A DNA stretch of 64,000 nucleotides from Pontibacter sp. SGAir0037 (GTDB taxonomy: Bacteria; Bacteroidota; Bacteroidia; Cytophagales; Hymenobacteraceae): positions 3,596,001-3,660,000 of the forward strand of contig NZ_CP028092.1 in assembly GCF_005491705.1 (NCBI RefSeq). The letters are read 5' to 3'. Of this stretch, positions 16,928-25,902 are shown in pieces. Position 1 is the first letter of the stretch, and every line of letters begins with the position of its first letter. The position numbers and the translations under genes were made by a program. The notes under the pieces were generated by a model that was given only the letters and a program-made list of their open reading frames with translations, ran no database searches and was not told where the DNA came from.

Positions 16928-17839
16928 ATGAAAACGCAACTATACATGCTATTACCTTTTATCAGCTTACTGCTAGCTGTCACCATTTATACCTCGCCCC
17001 TTACTTCCAGACCGAAAGTAACACCGCCTGTACCTGCTAAAATAGAAGTTCCTTTTGAATTGAAAGGCGGACTGGTGTTTGTAAAAGTGAAGGTAAACGG
17101 AAAGCCTGCCAACTTTATACTGGACTCGGGTGCTCCTATCCTGGTGCTGCACCCCCGGCTGGCAGCCAAAGCTATTGACACGCTGGAGGGAAAAGGTATT
17201 TCAGGAGCTCTGCAACTCCAACGGGTAGAGGTGCCGGACTTTGAATTCGGAACCCTGCACCAGCAGCAGGTAGAGGCGATTACCCTGGATCTGTCTCACC
17301 TCGAAAAGATAACCAACCGCCCTATAGACGGCCTGATCGGCTACAGCACCTTAAAGGATTACGAGGTACTGCTCGACTACAAAAACAAGCTGCTGACGCT
17401 TTTTAAGCCTGATGCCACAGATTTTCATAAAGCCGTAAAACCGAAAGCTGAAATGGACTTTACCCTACAGGCACACATACCTGTAGTAGCAGCAAAAATC
17501 GGCACACAGACCTTATACTTTGGGTTAGACACAGGCGCGGAGGCTAACCTGATCGATCTCAGGAGCCAAAACAAGCTAAGCCCTAAAGACTATCGTAAAA
17601 GCAAAACAGGCCGTGTATCGGGTGCAAACCAGGGACAGGTATCGGTACAGGAAGCCTACGTTAACTCCACCTTCGTTAACGGGCATAACTACAGCAACAT
17701 GCATTACGTGTTCTCCGATATCTCGCACATGAACCAGGGTTACGGCCTCAGCATCGATGGGCTTTTAGGCTATCCCTTCTTCAGTGCCAGAAAGATTTCG
17801 ATGAATTACCAGCAAAGTAAAATTTACTTCTGGGAGTAA
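16928..17839 (+). CDS. Two-lobed retropepsin-like aspartic protease, membrane anchored
   Basis: 303 residues. An N-terminal hydrophobic segment (LYMLLPFISLLLAVTIY) exports or anchors it. Two homologous lobes follow: lobe 1 has catalytic-type FILDSGAP (Asp about 66) and later IDGLIGYSTL; lobe 2 has FGLDTGAE (Asp about 201) and IDGLLGYPFF. The matching DxG...IDGLxGY pattern shows internal duplication in one chain, pepsin-like in plan. Probably a periplasmic protease; substrate unknown. ATG at 16928 is preferred over an in-frame GTG at 16916. Convergent with gtrA-like gene, nine bases apart. Confidence 0.85.
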   Translation: MKTQLYMLLPFISLLLAVTIYTSPLTSRPKVTPPVPAKIEVPFELKGGLVFVKVKVNGKPANFILDSGAPILVLHPRLAAKAIDTLEGKGISGALQLQRVEVPDFEFGTLHQQQVEAITLDLSHLEKITNRPIDGLIGYSTLKDYEVLLDYKNKLLTLFKPDATDFHKAVKPKAEMDFTLQAHIPVVAAKIGTQTLYFGLDTGAEANLIDLRSQNKLSPKDYRKSKTGRVSGANQGQVSVQEAYVNSTFVNGHNYSNMHYVFSDISHMNQGYGLSIDGLLGYPFFSARKISMNYQQSKIYFWE

Positions 17840-17847
17840 GGGTGGTT

Positions 17848-18240
17848 CTAATTAAACGTATAGAGGTAGTTTATCAGGAAGTTCCAAAGGAACACAATCA
17901 CAATAGCGAAGAATTTTGAAAGGTAAAAGTTAAATCTGACACGCTCCGTGAGCAGATATACAATCAGGTTGTTAAAAAACAGGCCGATAACCGCCACCAG
18001 CATAAACTTCGAAAACTGCCAGCCAATTTCCGGGTCCAGGCTGTTAAAGGTCCAGATGCGGTTGAGGGTATAGTTGTTGACACTGGCAAGTATAAAGCCC
18101 ATACTGTTGGCAACATACTTGTTCCACTTCAGCTTCTCCTTTACCAGAAACGTTACGCCGAAATCAATCACAAGCCCCGAAAAACCTACCAAGCCAAACT
18201 TCAGGAACTTTAAAACCAAGGCTTGTATGTTTTCCGGCAT
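17848..18240 (-). CDS. GtrA family membrane protein
   Basis: 130 residues with four hydrophobic helices: LKFGLVGFSGLVIDFGVTFL, a second around NSMGFILASVNNYTLNRIWTF (the conserved NY.LNR.WTF motif of the family), a third FMLVAVIGLFFNNLIVYLL and a fourth at IVIVFLWNFLINYLYTF. GtrA-type proteins are thought to assist flipping of lipid-linked sugars or cell-wall polysaccharide precursors. No glycosyltransferase is adjacent here, so the partner is unknown. Confidence 0.93.
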   Translation of the reverse strand: MPENIQALVLKFLKFGLVGFSGLVIDFGVTFLVKEKLKWNKYVANSMGFILASVNNYTLNRIWTFNSLDPEIGWQFSKFMLVAVIGLFFNNLIVYLLTERVRFNFYLSKFFAIVIVFLWNFLINYLYTFN

Positions 18241-18495
18241 CAGGTATAGTAGCTGTTAGTGGCTGCAAATTTAGTTTAAAATACTAAAAATGAAACGCCA
18301 CACCTGTTATAGAACAGTTTAATAGTTTCAGATTTAAGCTTCACCGGGAACTATACTCCTCTGGCTCCATCTGCTTATATTCTGCTCTGCAAGATTTGTC
18401 GATAAATGTGAGGGGTTGGTATAGTATATTTTGAATATGAGTAAGATATACCTTACTTAAATTACTTTATACATCTTACCTAACCGATCTCACTT

Positions 18496-19413
18496 ATGGA
18501 TTTAGTCATTCAGAACCTATCTAAAACCTACTCAAACGGCACCAAGGCTCTAAAAGACATTACCCTGACTATCCCAAAAGGGATGTTTGGCTTACTTGGT
18601 CCTAACGGAGCCGGAAAATCATCCCTGATGCGAACCATTGCCACACTTCAGGAAGCAGACACAGGCAGCATTATGCTCGGCAACCTGGATGTGATGCGCA
18701 ACAAAGAAGAAATGCGCAAGGTTTTGGGCTATCTGCCGCAGGAGTTCGGAGTATACCCTAAAGTTTCGGCAGAAGAAATGCTCGACCACTTTGCAGTTCT
18801 GAAAGGCATCAGCAATTCTAAAGAGCGTAAGGAAATTGTAAAGGCGCTGTTGCAGCAGACGAACCTCTACGAAGTGCGCAAGAAAAACCTGGGCGGCTAC
18901 TCCGGCGGTATGAAACAACGCTTTGGTATTGCGCAGGCCTTGCTGGGAAACCCGCAGATTATTATTGTGGATGAGCCAACAGCCGGCCTGGATCCGGCAG
19001 AGCGTAACCGTTTCCACAACCTGCTCAGCGAGATTGGTGAAAACATCATCGTTATCCTGTCTACCCACATCGTGGAAGACGTAACCGACCTTTGCCGCAA
19101 CTTTGCCATCATTAACAAGGGGGAGGTACTTTTAACCGGTGATCCGCTGCAGGTGATCAACGAATTGAATGGCCGTATCTGGCGCAAGTTTATCCATAAG
19201 TCAGAACTGGTTGAGCATCAGCTACACCACCAGGTAATCTCTTCGCGCCTGTTTGCCGGTAAAACCATTATCCACGTGGTCAGCGATGTACAGCCAGGCC
19301 CTGAGTTTGAACCAGTAGCAGCCGACCTGGAAGATGTATACTTCAGTAAAATTCAAGAAGCAGCACTGCGTGACCAGGCAGAGAGTCATAAGCAAGAACT
19401 GGTTGCCAATTAG
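18496..19413 (+). CDS. ABC transporter ATP-binding protein
   Basis: 305 residues. Walker A GPNGAGKS at residues 35-42, Q-loop YLPQEFG, signature YSGGMKQ at 135-141, Walker B IIVDEP near 156-161, D-loop GLDP and H-loop STHIVED. The C-terminal ~80 residues are a family extension. Close to the CcmA/NatA-type subfamily that serves ABC-2 permeases. It precedes the permease/M1 fusion gene by 52 bases and is its probable motor; together they form one transporter of unknown cargo. Confidence 0.95.
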   Translation: MDLVIQNLSKTYSNGTKALKDITLTIPKGMFGLLGPNGAGKSSLMRTIATLQEADTGSIMLGNLDVMRNKEEMRKVLGYLPQEFGVYPKVSAEEMLDHFAVLKGISNSKERKEIVKALLQQTNLYEVRKKNLGGYSGGMKQRFGIAQALLGNPQIIIVDEPTAGLDPAERNRFHNLLSEIGENIIVILSTHIVEDVTDLCRNFAIINKGEVLLTGDPLQVINELNGRIWRKFIHKSELVEHQLHHQVISSRLFAGKTIIHVVSDVQPGPEFEPVAADLEDVYFSKIQEAALRDQAESHKQELVAN

Positions 19414-19428
19414 AAACAGCCCCCATTC

Positions 19429-19456
19429 CTAATTTTTAATTCTTAATTTCTAATTG
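19429..19456 (+). repeat. Heptamer array between ABC ATPase and permease genes
   Basis: Four perfect-period units CTAATTT, TTAATTC, TTAATTT, CTAATTG. It ends nine bases before the permease ATG and follows the ATPase stop by 15 bases, so it lies inside the operon. Confidence 0.55.
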
Positions 19457-19465
19457 AATTAACCC

Positions 19466-22400
19466 ATGTTCTCAGAGATATTTCTTTTTGAATTAAAGTA
19501 CAGGATGAAGCGCCCTGCTACTTACATATACTTTATGCTGCTCTTCCTGATGGCTTTCCTGGCCATGATAGCATTGGGTGGCGCTTTTGGAGGAGGTGTA
19601 ATAATAGGCGATGCCAGCGGAGGAAAAGTATTTGCCAACTCTCCATACCAGATCAACTGGATCATTACCTTGCTCAGCTGGTTTGGCGTACTGATTACCT
19701 GTTCTATGATGGGTACACCTATTTTCAGGGACTTTGAGCATAAAACCCACTCGCTGTACTATACCTCGCTTATTACAAAAGCGGGCTATATCTTTGGCCG
19801 TTTTACAGGCTCCTTTCTGGTTACTCTCTTTGTGTTTTTAGGTGTAGCGGCCGGCGCTATGTTTGCCTCCATCATGCCCTGGATGGAGCCTGAGAAGCTG
19901 GGTCCGTTTAACCTAATGTGGTATATCCAGCCTTACCTGACCATTGTTATCCCGAACCTGCTGCTGACTGGCGCCATCTTCTTTACCTTTGCCACCCTTA
20001 CCCGTAGTGCCCTCTCTATTTATGTAGGCGGCGTGCTGTTCCTGGTGCTGTATGGCGTTTCCAGTGCTTTAACCGGTGATCTGGATAATGAAATGTGGGC
20101 TAACATTTTAGATCCCATGGGTGCTTCAGCCGTCTATTTTACCCAGCGCTACTGGACAACGGCAGAACGCAATACCCTGATGCTGCCTTTCAGTGACTAT
20201 ATTCTCCTGAACCGGGCCCTTTGGGTGGGAATAGGGCTGGCGCTACTGGCTTTCTGCTATTTCCGCTTCAGTTTCTCCTTTGCCAACCAGGGCGTTAAAC
20301 TGTTTCGCCGAAAATCCAGTGCCGAAGCTGTAGGTGCTTTTGTTCCTACTGACCGCCTGCAACTGCCGAAAGTAAACCAGTACTTCTCTTTTAACCTGAG
20401 CCTGAGCCAGTACTTTAAGCTCTCGAAGCTGGAATTTAAGGGTGTGGTGAAAAGTGTTTATTTTATTGCCATCACCCTGGCAGGCGTTATGTTCCTGTTC
20501 GTGACAGGCTCCCAGATCGGCAAGATGTACGACACTAATTTCTTTCCTGTAACATCGCAGGTAGTGCAGGTACTCAATGGCACGTTTGCCCTCTTTTTCC
20601 TGATCATTATTACTTTTTATGCAGGTGAATTGGTGTGGCGCGAGCGGGACAACCGCATCAACCAGATTTATGACGCCCTTCCTATTCCGAACTGGGTGCC
20701 TTTTGCGTCTAAACTTACGGCCCTAGTGCTGGTTCAGGTGGTGCTGTTAGCCGTGATCATGTTCTGCGGCATTATCATACAAACCTTTAAAGGTTATTAC
20801 AATTATGAACTCGATGTATATGTAAAAGGCTTGTTTGGCATTAAGCTGGTAGATTACATCGGCCTTTGCGCATTGGCTATGCTGGTGCAGGTGCTGGTAA
20901 ACAACAAATACCTGGGCCACTTTGTAATGGTGGTGTACTACCTGCTCAACATCTTTAAAGGGCAGCTGGGCTGGGAGCACAACCTGTATTCTTTTAACTC
21001 AACACCAGGCATCACTTACTCTGCCATGAATGGCTATGGGCATTTTGTGTGGCCATTTACTGTTTTTAAAGTTTATTGGGCTGCCTTTGCTTTGTTACTT
21101 GCCATTGTAGCCAATTTATTATGGGTGCGGGGTTCAGAATCGATGCTGAAGTGGCGGTTTAAGCTGGCCAGCCTGCAACTTACCAGGTCTACTCTGTTTG
21201 TTACGGGAGCCGCACTGGCTGTATTTATGGTTACAGGTGGCTTTATCTTCTACAACACCAACATCCTGAATACTTACCGTACTTCCGACGAGCAGGAAGA
21301 ACGCCAGGCAGATTTTGAGAAGAAGTACAAGAAGTATGACGGCATTGCGCAGCCTCGTATTACAGATGTAAACCTGAATGTAGCTATTTTCCCGGATGAG
21401 CGTGCTTTTTCTTTTAAAGGGTACTTCTGGATCAAGAACAAGCACAGCCAACCGATTGACTCCCTGCACCTGATGCTGGCCGATGAAGCCAATGTGCGTA
21501 AACTGGAGTTTAGCCAGAAGGCCGAACTCGTACTCAACGACAAAGACAATCAGTACTACATTTACAAACTGGCGCAGCCCATGCAGCCCGGAGATTCTAT
21601 GCGCCTCGACATGGACCTGAACTTCGAGACCAAAGGGTTCCGAAACAGTGGCTCTAATACCAGTATTGTATATAATGGCACCTTTATCAACAGCCAGTAC
21701 CTGCCTAAAATCGGTTACCAGTCAGCCTTTGAACTATCGGAAGATAATGTGCGCAAAGAACACGGTCTGTCTCCGAAAGAGCGCATGGCCGATGTAAACG
21801 ACTCACTAGCCCGCCGCAATACCTATATCAGCAGTGAAGCCGACTGGATTAATTTTGAAGCCGTAGTAAGCACTAAGAAAGGGCAAACGGCTATAGCTCC
21901 CGGTTACCTGCAGCGCGATTGGATAGAAGGCGACCGCCATTATTTTCACTATAAAATGGATGCTCCAATCCTGAACTTCTATTCTTTTCTTTCTGCGGAT
22001 TACCAGGTAAAGAAGGCTAAATGGACAGGTAAAGACGGTAAAGAAGTAGCCATCGAAATATATTACCACAAAGGCCACGAGTATAACCTCGACCGTATGA
22101 TCAATGGGGTGAAGAAGTCTCTGGATTACTTCACTGCCAACTTCAGCCCTTACCAGCACAGGCAGGTGCGCATCCTGGAGTTCCCGGGTTATCAATCGTT
22201 CGCGCAGTCTTTCCCGAATACCATTCCTTACTCGGAGTCGATTGGCTTTATTGCTAATGTAGACGAAAAGAATCCCGAGGATATTGATTATCCATTCTAT
22301 ATAACCGCGCACGAAGTAGCACACCAGTGGTGGGCACACCAGGTAATCGGCGGAGATGTGCAGGGTTCGGTACTTATGTCGGAAACCATGAGCCAGTATA

Positions 22401-23098
22401 GCGCCCTGATGGTGATGAAGCAACAATATGGCGAGGAGAAAATGAACAAATTCCTGCGCTACGAGCTAAACACCTACCTGCTTGGCCGCACCTCCGAAAC
22501 AAAAAAAGAGATGCCGCTTTACAAGGTAGAGAACCAGGGCTACATCCACTACCGCAAAGGCAGCCTGGTAATGTATGCTCTGGCTGATTATATCGGGGAG
22601 GATAAGCTAAATAATGCGCTGCAACAATACATCCGCAAGGTAGCTTTCCAGGAAGCGCCCTATACCAATTCTGTTGAGTTTATGCAGTACATCCGCCAGG
22701 CTACCCCTGACTCGCTGCAGTACCTGGTAACCGATATGTTTGAGAACATTACCTTGTATGAGAATAAAACCACAGATGCCAAGTATACCAAGCTCGACAA
22801 CGGGAAGTACAAAGTAACGCTAACCGTTGATGCGAAAAAGTTTTATGCCGACAGCCTTGGCACCGAAACAGCAGCACCTTTGCATGACTGGGTAGATGTA
22901 GGCGTTATAGCCCGCAAGAAGATAGGCGGCCATTGGCAGGACAAGCCGCTTTACCTGAAAAAGCATAAAGTAAAATCAGGCGAAAACAAGTTTGAATTTA
23001 TTGTAGATGAGCAGCCAGCCAAAGCAGGTATAGACCCACAAAACAAACTTATTGACCGCAACCCGGAAGATAATACAAAAACATTGTCGGCAAGCTAA
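19466..23098 (+). CDS. ABC transporter permease fused to M1-family metallopeptidase domain
   Basis: 1210 residues. The first ~590 residues hold about 12 membrane helices in two ABC-2-like halves (first half ends near residue 280, second begins around YFKLSKLEFKGVVKSVYFIAI). The C-terminal ~600 residues form a periplasmic M1-type domain with zinc motif HEVAH in ITAHEVAHQWWAHQVIG and a downstream Glu in VLMSETMSQY, 20 residues after HEVAH. The canonical GxMEN substrate motif is not seen; the equivalent stretch reads IPYSESIGF. Such fusions are known in Bacteroidota, with unknown cargo. Second gene of the operon with the ATPase. Confidence 0.93.
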   Translation: MFSEIFLFELKYRMKRPATYIYFMLLFLMAFLAMIALGGAFGGGVIIGDASGGKVFANSPYQINWIITLLSWFGVLITCSMMGTPIFRDFEHKTHSLYYTSLITKAGYIFGRFTGSFLVTLFVFLGVAAGAMFASIMPWMEPEKLGPFNLMWYIQPYLTIVIPNLLLTGAIFFTFATLTRSALSIYVGGVLFLVLYGVSSALTGDLDNEMWANILDPMGASAVYFTQRYWTTAERNTLMLPFSDYILLNRALWVGIGLALLAFCYFRFSFSFANQGVKLFRRKSSAEAVGAFVPTDRLQLPKVNQYFSFNLSLSQYFKLSKLEFKGVVKSVYFIAITLAGVMFLFVTGSQIGKMYDTNFFPVTSQVVQVLNGTFALFFLIIITFYAGELVWRERDNRINQIYDALPIPNWVPFASKLTALVLVQVVLLAVIMFCGIIIQTFKGYYNYELDVYVKGLFGIKLVDYIGLCALAMLVQVLVNNKYLGHFVMVVYYLLNIFKGQLGWEHNLYSFNSTPGITYSAMNGYGHFVWPFTVFKVYWAAFALLLAIVANLLWVRGSESMLKWRFKLASLQLTRSTLFVTGAALAVFMVTGGFIFYNTNILNTYRTSDEQEERQADFEKKYKKYDGIAQPRITDVNLNVAIFPDERAFSFKGYFWIKNKHSQPIDSLHLMLADEANVRKLEFSQKAELVLNDKDNQYYIYKLAQPMQPGDSMRLDMDLNFETKGFRNSGSNTSIVYNGTFINSQYLPKIGYQSAFELSEDNVRKEHGLSPKERMADVNDSLARRNTYISSEADWINFEAVVSTKKGQTAIAPGYLQRDWIEGDRHYFHYKMDAPILNFYSFLSADYQVKKAKWTGKDGKEVAIEIYYHKGHEYNLDRMINGVKKSLDYFTANFSPYQHRQVRILEFPGYQSFAQSFPNTIPYSESIGFIANVDEKNPEDIDYPFYITAHEVAHQWWAHQVIGGDVQGSVLMSETMSQYSALMVMKQQYGEEKMNKFLRYELNTYLLGRTSETKKEMPLYKVENQGYIHYRKGSLVMYALADYIGEDKLNNALQQYIRKVAFQEAPYTNSVEFMQYIRQATPDSLQYLVTDMFENITLYENKTTDAKYTKLDNGKYKVTLTVDAKKFYADSLGTETAAPLHDWVDVGVIARKKIGGHWQDKPLYLKKHKVKSGENKFEFIVDEQPAKAGIDPQNKLIDRNPEDNTKTLSAS

Positions 23099-23183
23099 TG
23101 CCCCGATAATACCAGGCATTCTTTTTTAAGGTGAGATGTAAGTTAGATGCCTGGTCCGCAACATAACCTACCAAATAAGAAAC

Positions 23184-23218
23184 AAAGAAGCCGCCTCTGC
23201 TAGAGGCGGCTTCTTTAT
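23184..23218 (+). terminator. Terminator after the ABC permease/peptidase operon
   Basis: Perfect 15-bp stem AAAGAAGCCGCCTCT / AGAGGCGGCTTCTTT with a two-to-four-base loop and an AT-rich tail; it lies between convergent genes. Confidence 0.85.
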
Positions 23219-23241
23219 TATAACTCTGTTAACTGTATCTG

Positions 23242-23685
23242 CTATTTAAAGAAACCTCCCAGTTTATCGGCTATACCTTTGGGCAGTTTATCGGCTAAGC
23301 CACCGCCTAACATGCCCATGATATCAGTTTGTCCCATTCCATCAGACTGCACCTTACCGGTTACCTTGTTCATCAGGAACGTCATGACAAAGGGGCCAAT
23401 CTGATTTGCCACCTGGCTCGGAATACCTAGCTTTGAAGTAAGATCGCTGATATATTTATTTGTCATACCGTTTACAGCCGAAGATTCAGCCGGTGCTTTC
23501 TTCCCTTTCAGCAAATCCATAATGCCTCCGAAATCGCCTCCTGTTGCCTCCTTCTTTAATCCGTGGCTCAGGTTATCCTTTGCCATATCTACAGAACGGT
23601 TTGCCTGATCAGGATTAATATTAAACTTTTGCTGCAGTTCACCTGAAAGCTGCCCTTTTACCCCATTTATAATATTATCTAACAT
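23242..23685 (-). CDS. DUF937-like hypothetical protein
   Basis: 147 residues, Gly- and Lys-rich, without a signal peptide: MLDNIINGVKGQLSGEL at the start, repeated amphipathic helices, FGGIMDLLKGKK, then QVANQIGPFVMTFLMNKVTG and a Gly-rich tail MGMLGGGLADKLPKGIADKL. The pattern resembles DUF937/YidB-like proteins; the assignment is tentative. Function unknown. Confidence 0.7.
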   Translation of the reverse strand: MLDNIINGVKGQLSGELQQKFNINPDQANRSVDMAKDNLSHGLKKEATGGDFGGIMDLLKGKKAPAESSAVNGMTNKYISDLTSKLGIPSQVANQIGPFVMTFLMNKVTGKVQSDGMGQTDIMGMLGGGLADKLPKGIADKLGGFFK

Positions 23686-23892
23686 ATTTCTAAACTATTA
23701 ATAAGAATGATGCTGTTATACCTATAACCCCATTGGGCTATACTTTATTAACGAGATTCTCTGAAAGAAGATATTCCGGAACAAAACGCTTTAGGCAACA
23801 GACGCTGAGGCTTTTGGCAAAATAATTGCAGAAGCGACTTTTAGTAGATTAAAGTATAGTTAAGAATTAATATTTTTGCACTCCTGAAATAT

Positions 23893-24444
23893 ATGAACAT
23901 GCGATATTTAGCCTTTCTGGTTATTATACTAATAGCTGGCGCTGCCTTTGCCAACACCAAGCTTAAGAGAATAAACATTACCAAAGAAATCAGTGTCATG
24001 CTGCCCAGCGATTTTACGCCTATGCCCGACGATGGCATTGCACGACGGTACCCTGCTACAACCCGGCCTTTGGCTGTATACTCCAGTCCGAATGGGCAAA
24101 TCGATTTCAGCGTTACCCAGAAACCGTCCCGCTTCCGCCCGGAGGACCTGGGCATGCTACGAGAATTCTACAAGGCCTCTATCATGGAGCGTTTCACCAA
24201 AGTAGATTTCATTCGCCAGGAGATCACACAGGTAAAAGGCAATGAGTTTATAATATTTGAGTTTGTCTCTTCTGTTGCTGATGAACGCGGAAACACTAAC
24301 CTGGCTCCTGTACAGAAGTATAGCATCGTACAGTATACTATAAAAGGAGATCAGCTATATATCTTTACCATGCACGTTCCTTTCATGCTGAAAAGCGACT
24401 GGCAGGAAACTACCCGAGACATCATGAATTCGGTTAAGATGTAA
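23893..24444 (+). CDS. Hypothetical secreted protein
   Basis: 183 residues. Signal peptide MNMRYLAFLVIILIAGAAFA with cleavage likely after AFA. The mature part is beta-rich: ITKEISVMLPSDFTPMPDDG, ARRYPATTRPLAVYSSPNGQ, DFSVTQKPSRF, and a C-terminal TMHVPFMLKSDWQETTRDIM. The layout (conserved strands with a terminal helix) recalls DcrB/PsbP-type folds, but I cannot assign a family. ATG at 23893, or 23899. Followed by a good terminator. Confidence 0.75.
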   Translation: MNMRYLAFLVIILIAGAAFANTKLKRINITKEISVMLPSDFTPMPDDGIARRYPATTRPLAVYSSPNGQIDFSVTQKPSRFRPEDLGMLREFYKASIMERFTKVDFIRQEITQVKGNEFIIFEFVSSVADERGNTNLAPVQKYSIVQYTIKGDQLYIFTMHVPFMLKSDWQETTRDIMNSVKM

Positions 24445-24477
24445 GTCTCCTGTTAGTTCTTGAAGCTACACTTTCTC

Positions 24478-24513
24478 AAGCCTCTCCTTTTCCGGAGGGG
24501 CTTTTTTTTATAA
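24478..24513 (+). terminator. Rho-independent terminator
   Basis: GCCTCTCC / GGAGGGGC-type stem around a TTTTCC loop followed by eight T residues, after the secreted hypothetical protein gene. Confidence 0.85.
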
Positions 24514-24592
24514 TTTCGGGTAAACTGAAGCAGTGCTGCTATAAAAGATCTTTACCAGAACTACAGTAAACCAGAAAATAAACTTAAGGACC

Positions 24593-25045
24593 GTGGACGA
24601 CTTTTTATCACTTTACAACGACGATTACTTTATGGAGGAGGCATACCGGCAGGCGCAGTATGCTTTTGAGGAGGGAGAGATTCCGATAGGGGCCGTTATA
24701 GTATGCAAAAACCGAATTATTGCAAAGGCTTATAACCAGACCGAAAAGCTGAACGATGTAACTGCTCATGCCGAAATGCTGGCCTTTACAGCTGCTTCCG
24801 AATACCTCGGCAACAAGTACCTCCACGACTGCACCCTATTTGTGACGGTGGAGCCTTGTGTGATGTGCGCAGGAGCCAGTTATTGGGCACAGCTGAAGAG
24901 AGTGGTGTTCGGAGCACCGGAACCCAAGCGCGGCTACAGGCGGATAGGAAATTTGCTACACCCTAAAACCGAAATGGTTAGCGGCGTGAAAGCCCAGGAG
25001 TGCGCGGAACTTATGGCATCGTTCTTTGCTAATAAAAGAAATTAA
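24593..25045 (+). CDS. tadA: Nucleoside deaminase, probable tRNA adenosine(34) deaminase TadA
   Basis: 150 residues of the CDA/TadA fold. Zinc and catalytic motif AHAEMLAF (His and Glu) and EPCVMCAGA (two Cys) are intact, with EEGEIPIGAVIV at the start and a C-terminal tail of the TadA type (ECAELMASFF). TadA converts A34 to inosine in tRNA-Arg(ACG); guanine deaminase is the alternative. The start is GTG at 24593, giving the family-like YNDDYFMEEAYRQAQYAFEEG; an ATG at 24632 would cut the N-terminal helix. Its last bases overlap the sod promoter. Confidence 0.9.
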   Translation: MDDFLSLYNDDYFMEEAYRQAQYAFEEGEIPIGAVIVCKNRIIAKAYNQTEKLNDVTAHAEMLAFTAASEYLGNKYLHDCTLFVTVEPCVMCAGASYWAQLKRVVFGAPEPKRGYRRIGNLLHPKTEMVSGVKAQECAELMASFFANKRN

Positions 25046-25054
25046 CTAACTTTG
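25025..25054 (+). promoter_or_regulatory. Promoter of superoxide dismutase gene
   Basis: TTTG at 25025-25028, 18-base spacer, then TAACTTTG at 25047-25054: both elements of the Bacteroidota consensus. The -33 box lies inside the end of tadA. The ~60-base leader contains the inverted pair GTACAT (25064-25069) and ATGTAC (25084-25089). Confidence 0.7.
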
Positions 25055-25120
25055 AACGAAGACGTACATTATTAAATAATTGTATGTACAAGTATTTTTA
25101 ACATATAAATCTATAAAACT

Positions 25121-25729
25121 ATGGCTTTCGAACTTCCGAAACTACCTTACGCTTACGACGCTCTGGAGCCGCACATCGATGCGCGCACCATGGAAATCCA
25201 CCATACAAAACACCACCAGGCTTACACTACCAACCTGAACAATGCCATCCAGGGCACTGACTTAGAAGGTAAGTCTATTGAAGAAATTTTAACCAGCATT
25301 CCGGCTGATAACAAAGCAGTTCGCAACAACGGTGGTGGTTACTACAACCATAACCTGTTCTGGACTATCCTTTCGCCAAACGGTGGTGGTCAGCCATCTG
25401 GCGAACTAGCAGAGGCTATCAATTCCGCTTTTGGTTCTTTCGACCAGTTTAAAGAAAAATTTAATGCAGCCGCTGCTACCCGTTTTGGTTCTGGCTGGGC
25501 ATGGCTGTGTGTAAAAGACGGTAAACTGGAAGTATGCTCTACTCCAAACCAAGATGTAACAATTATGCCTTTTTCAGAAGGTTGCAGTGGTACACCAATT
25601 CTTGGCCTGGACGTTTGGGAGCACGCTTACTACCTGAACTACCAGAACCGTCGCCCTGACTACATCAGCGCATTCTGGAATGTTGTAAACTGGGAAGAAG
25701 TAACGCGTCGTTACAACGAAGCGAAATAA
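25121..25729 (+). CDS. Superoxide dismutase (Fe/Mn family)
   Basis: 202 residues, standard SOD length. Metal ligands and family motifs are intact: [39 protein letters not shown], and [19 protein letters not shown] near the C-terminus. Removes superoxide in the cytosol. Metal choice (Fe or Mn) cannot be settled by eye. Own promoter and own terminator, so monocistronic. Confidence 0.98.
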   Translation: MAFELPKLPYAYDALEPHIDARTMEIHHTKHHQAYTTNLNNAIQGTDLEGKSIEEILTSIPADNKAVRNNGGGYYNHNLFWTILSPNGGGQPSGELAEAINSAFGSFDQFKEKFNAAAATRFGSGWAWLCVKDGKLEVCSTPNQDVTIMPFSEGCSGTPILGLDVWEHAYYLNYQNRRPDYISAFWNVVNWEEVTRRYNEAK

Positions 25730-25769
25730 TTAGTTCTCATATACTAATTAGATCTGTTCCATTATAACA

Positions 25770-25806
25770 AAAAGCACCCTGCTAAAACTGGCAGGGTGCT
25801 TTTTTG
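25770..25806 (+). terminator. Terminator of superoxide dismutase gene
   Basis: Stem AAAGCACCCTGC / GCAGGGTGCTTT with an eight-base loop and a run of six T. Confidence 0.93.
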
Positions 25807-25902
25807 ATTCAGCGGCTATAATTAGCTCCCGTTTCAGAGCAACCAAACTATGGTCTAAACCTTTAGCTGAACACACGACATTTACTACACAACAAAAGGC
25901 TC

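Noticed and set aside
21806-22426. 206-codon minus-strand frame inside the permease/M1 gene
   Set aside because: Antisense to an intact, well-recognised protein; no family resemblance.
25064-25089. GTACAT/ATGTAC pair in the sod leader as an iron-regulator box
   Set aside because: Only six bases per arm and no match to a known Fur or MntR consensus; noted under the promoter only.
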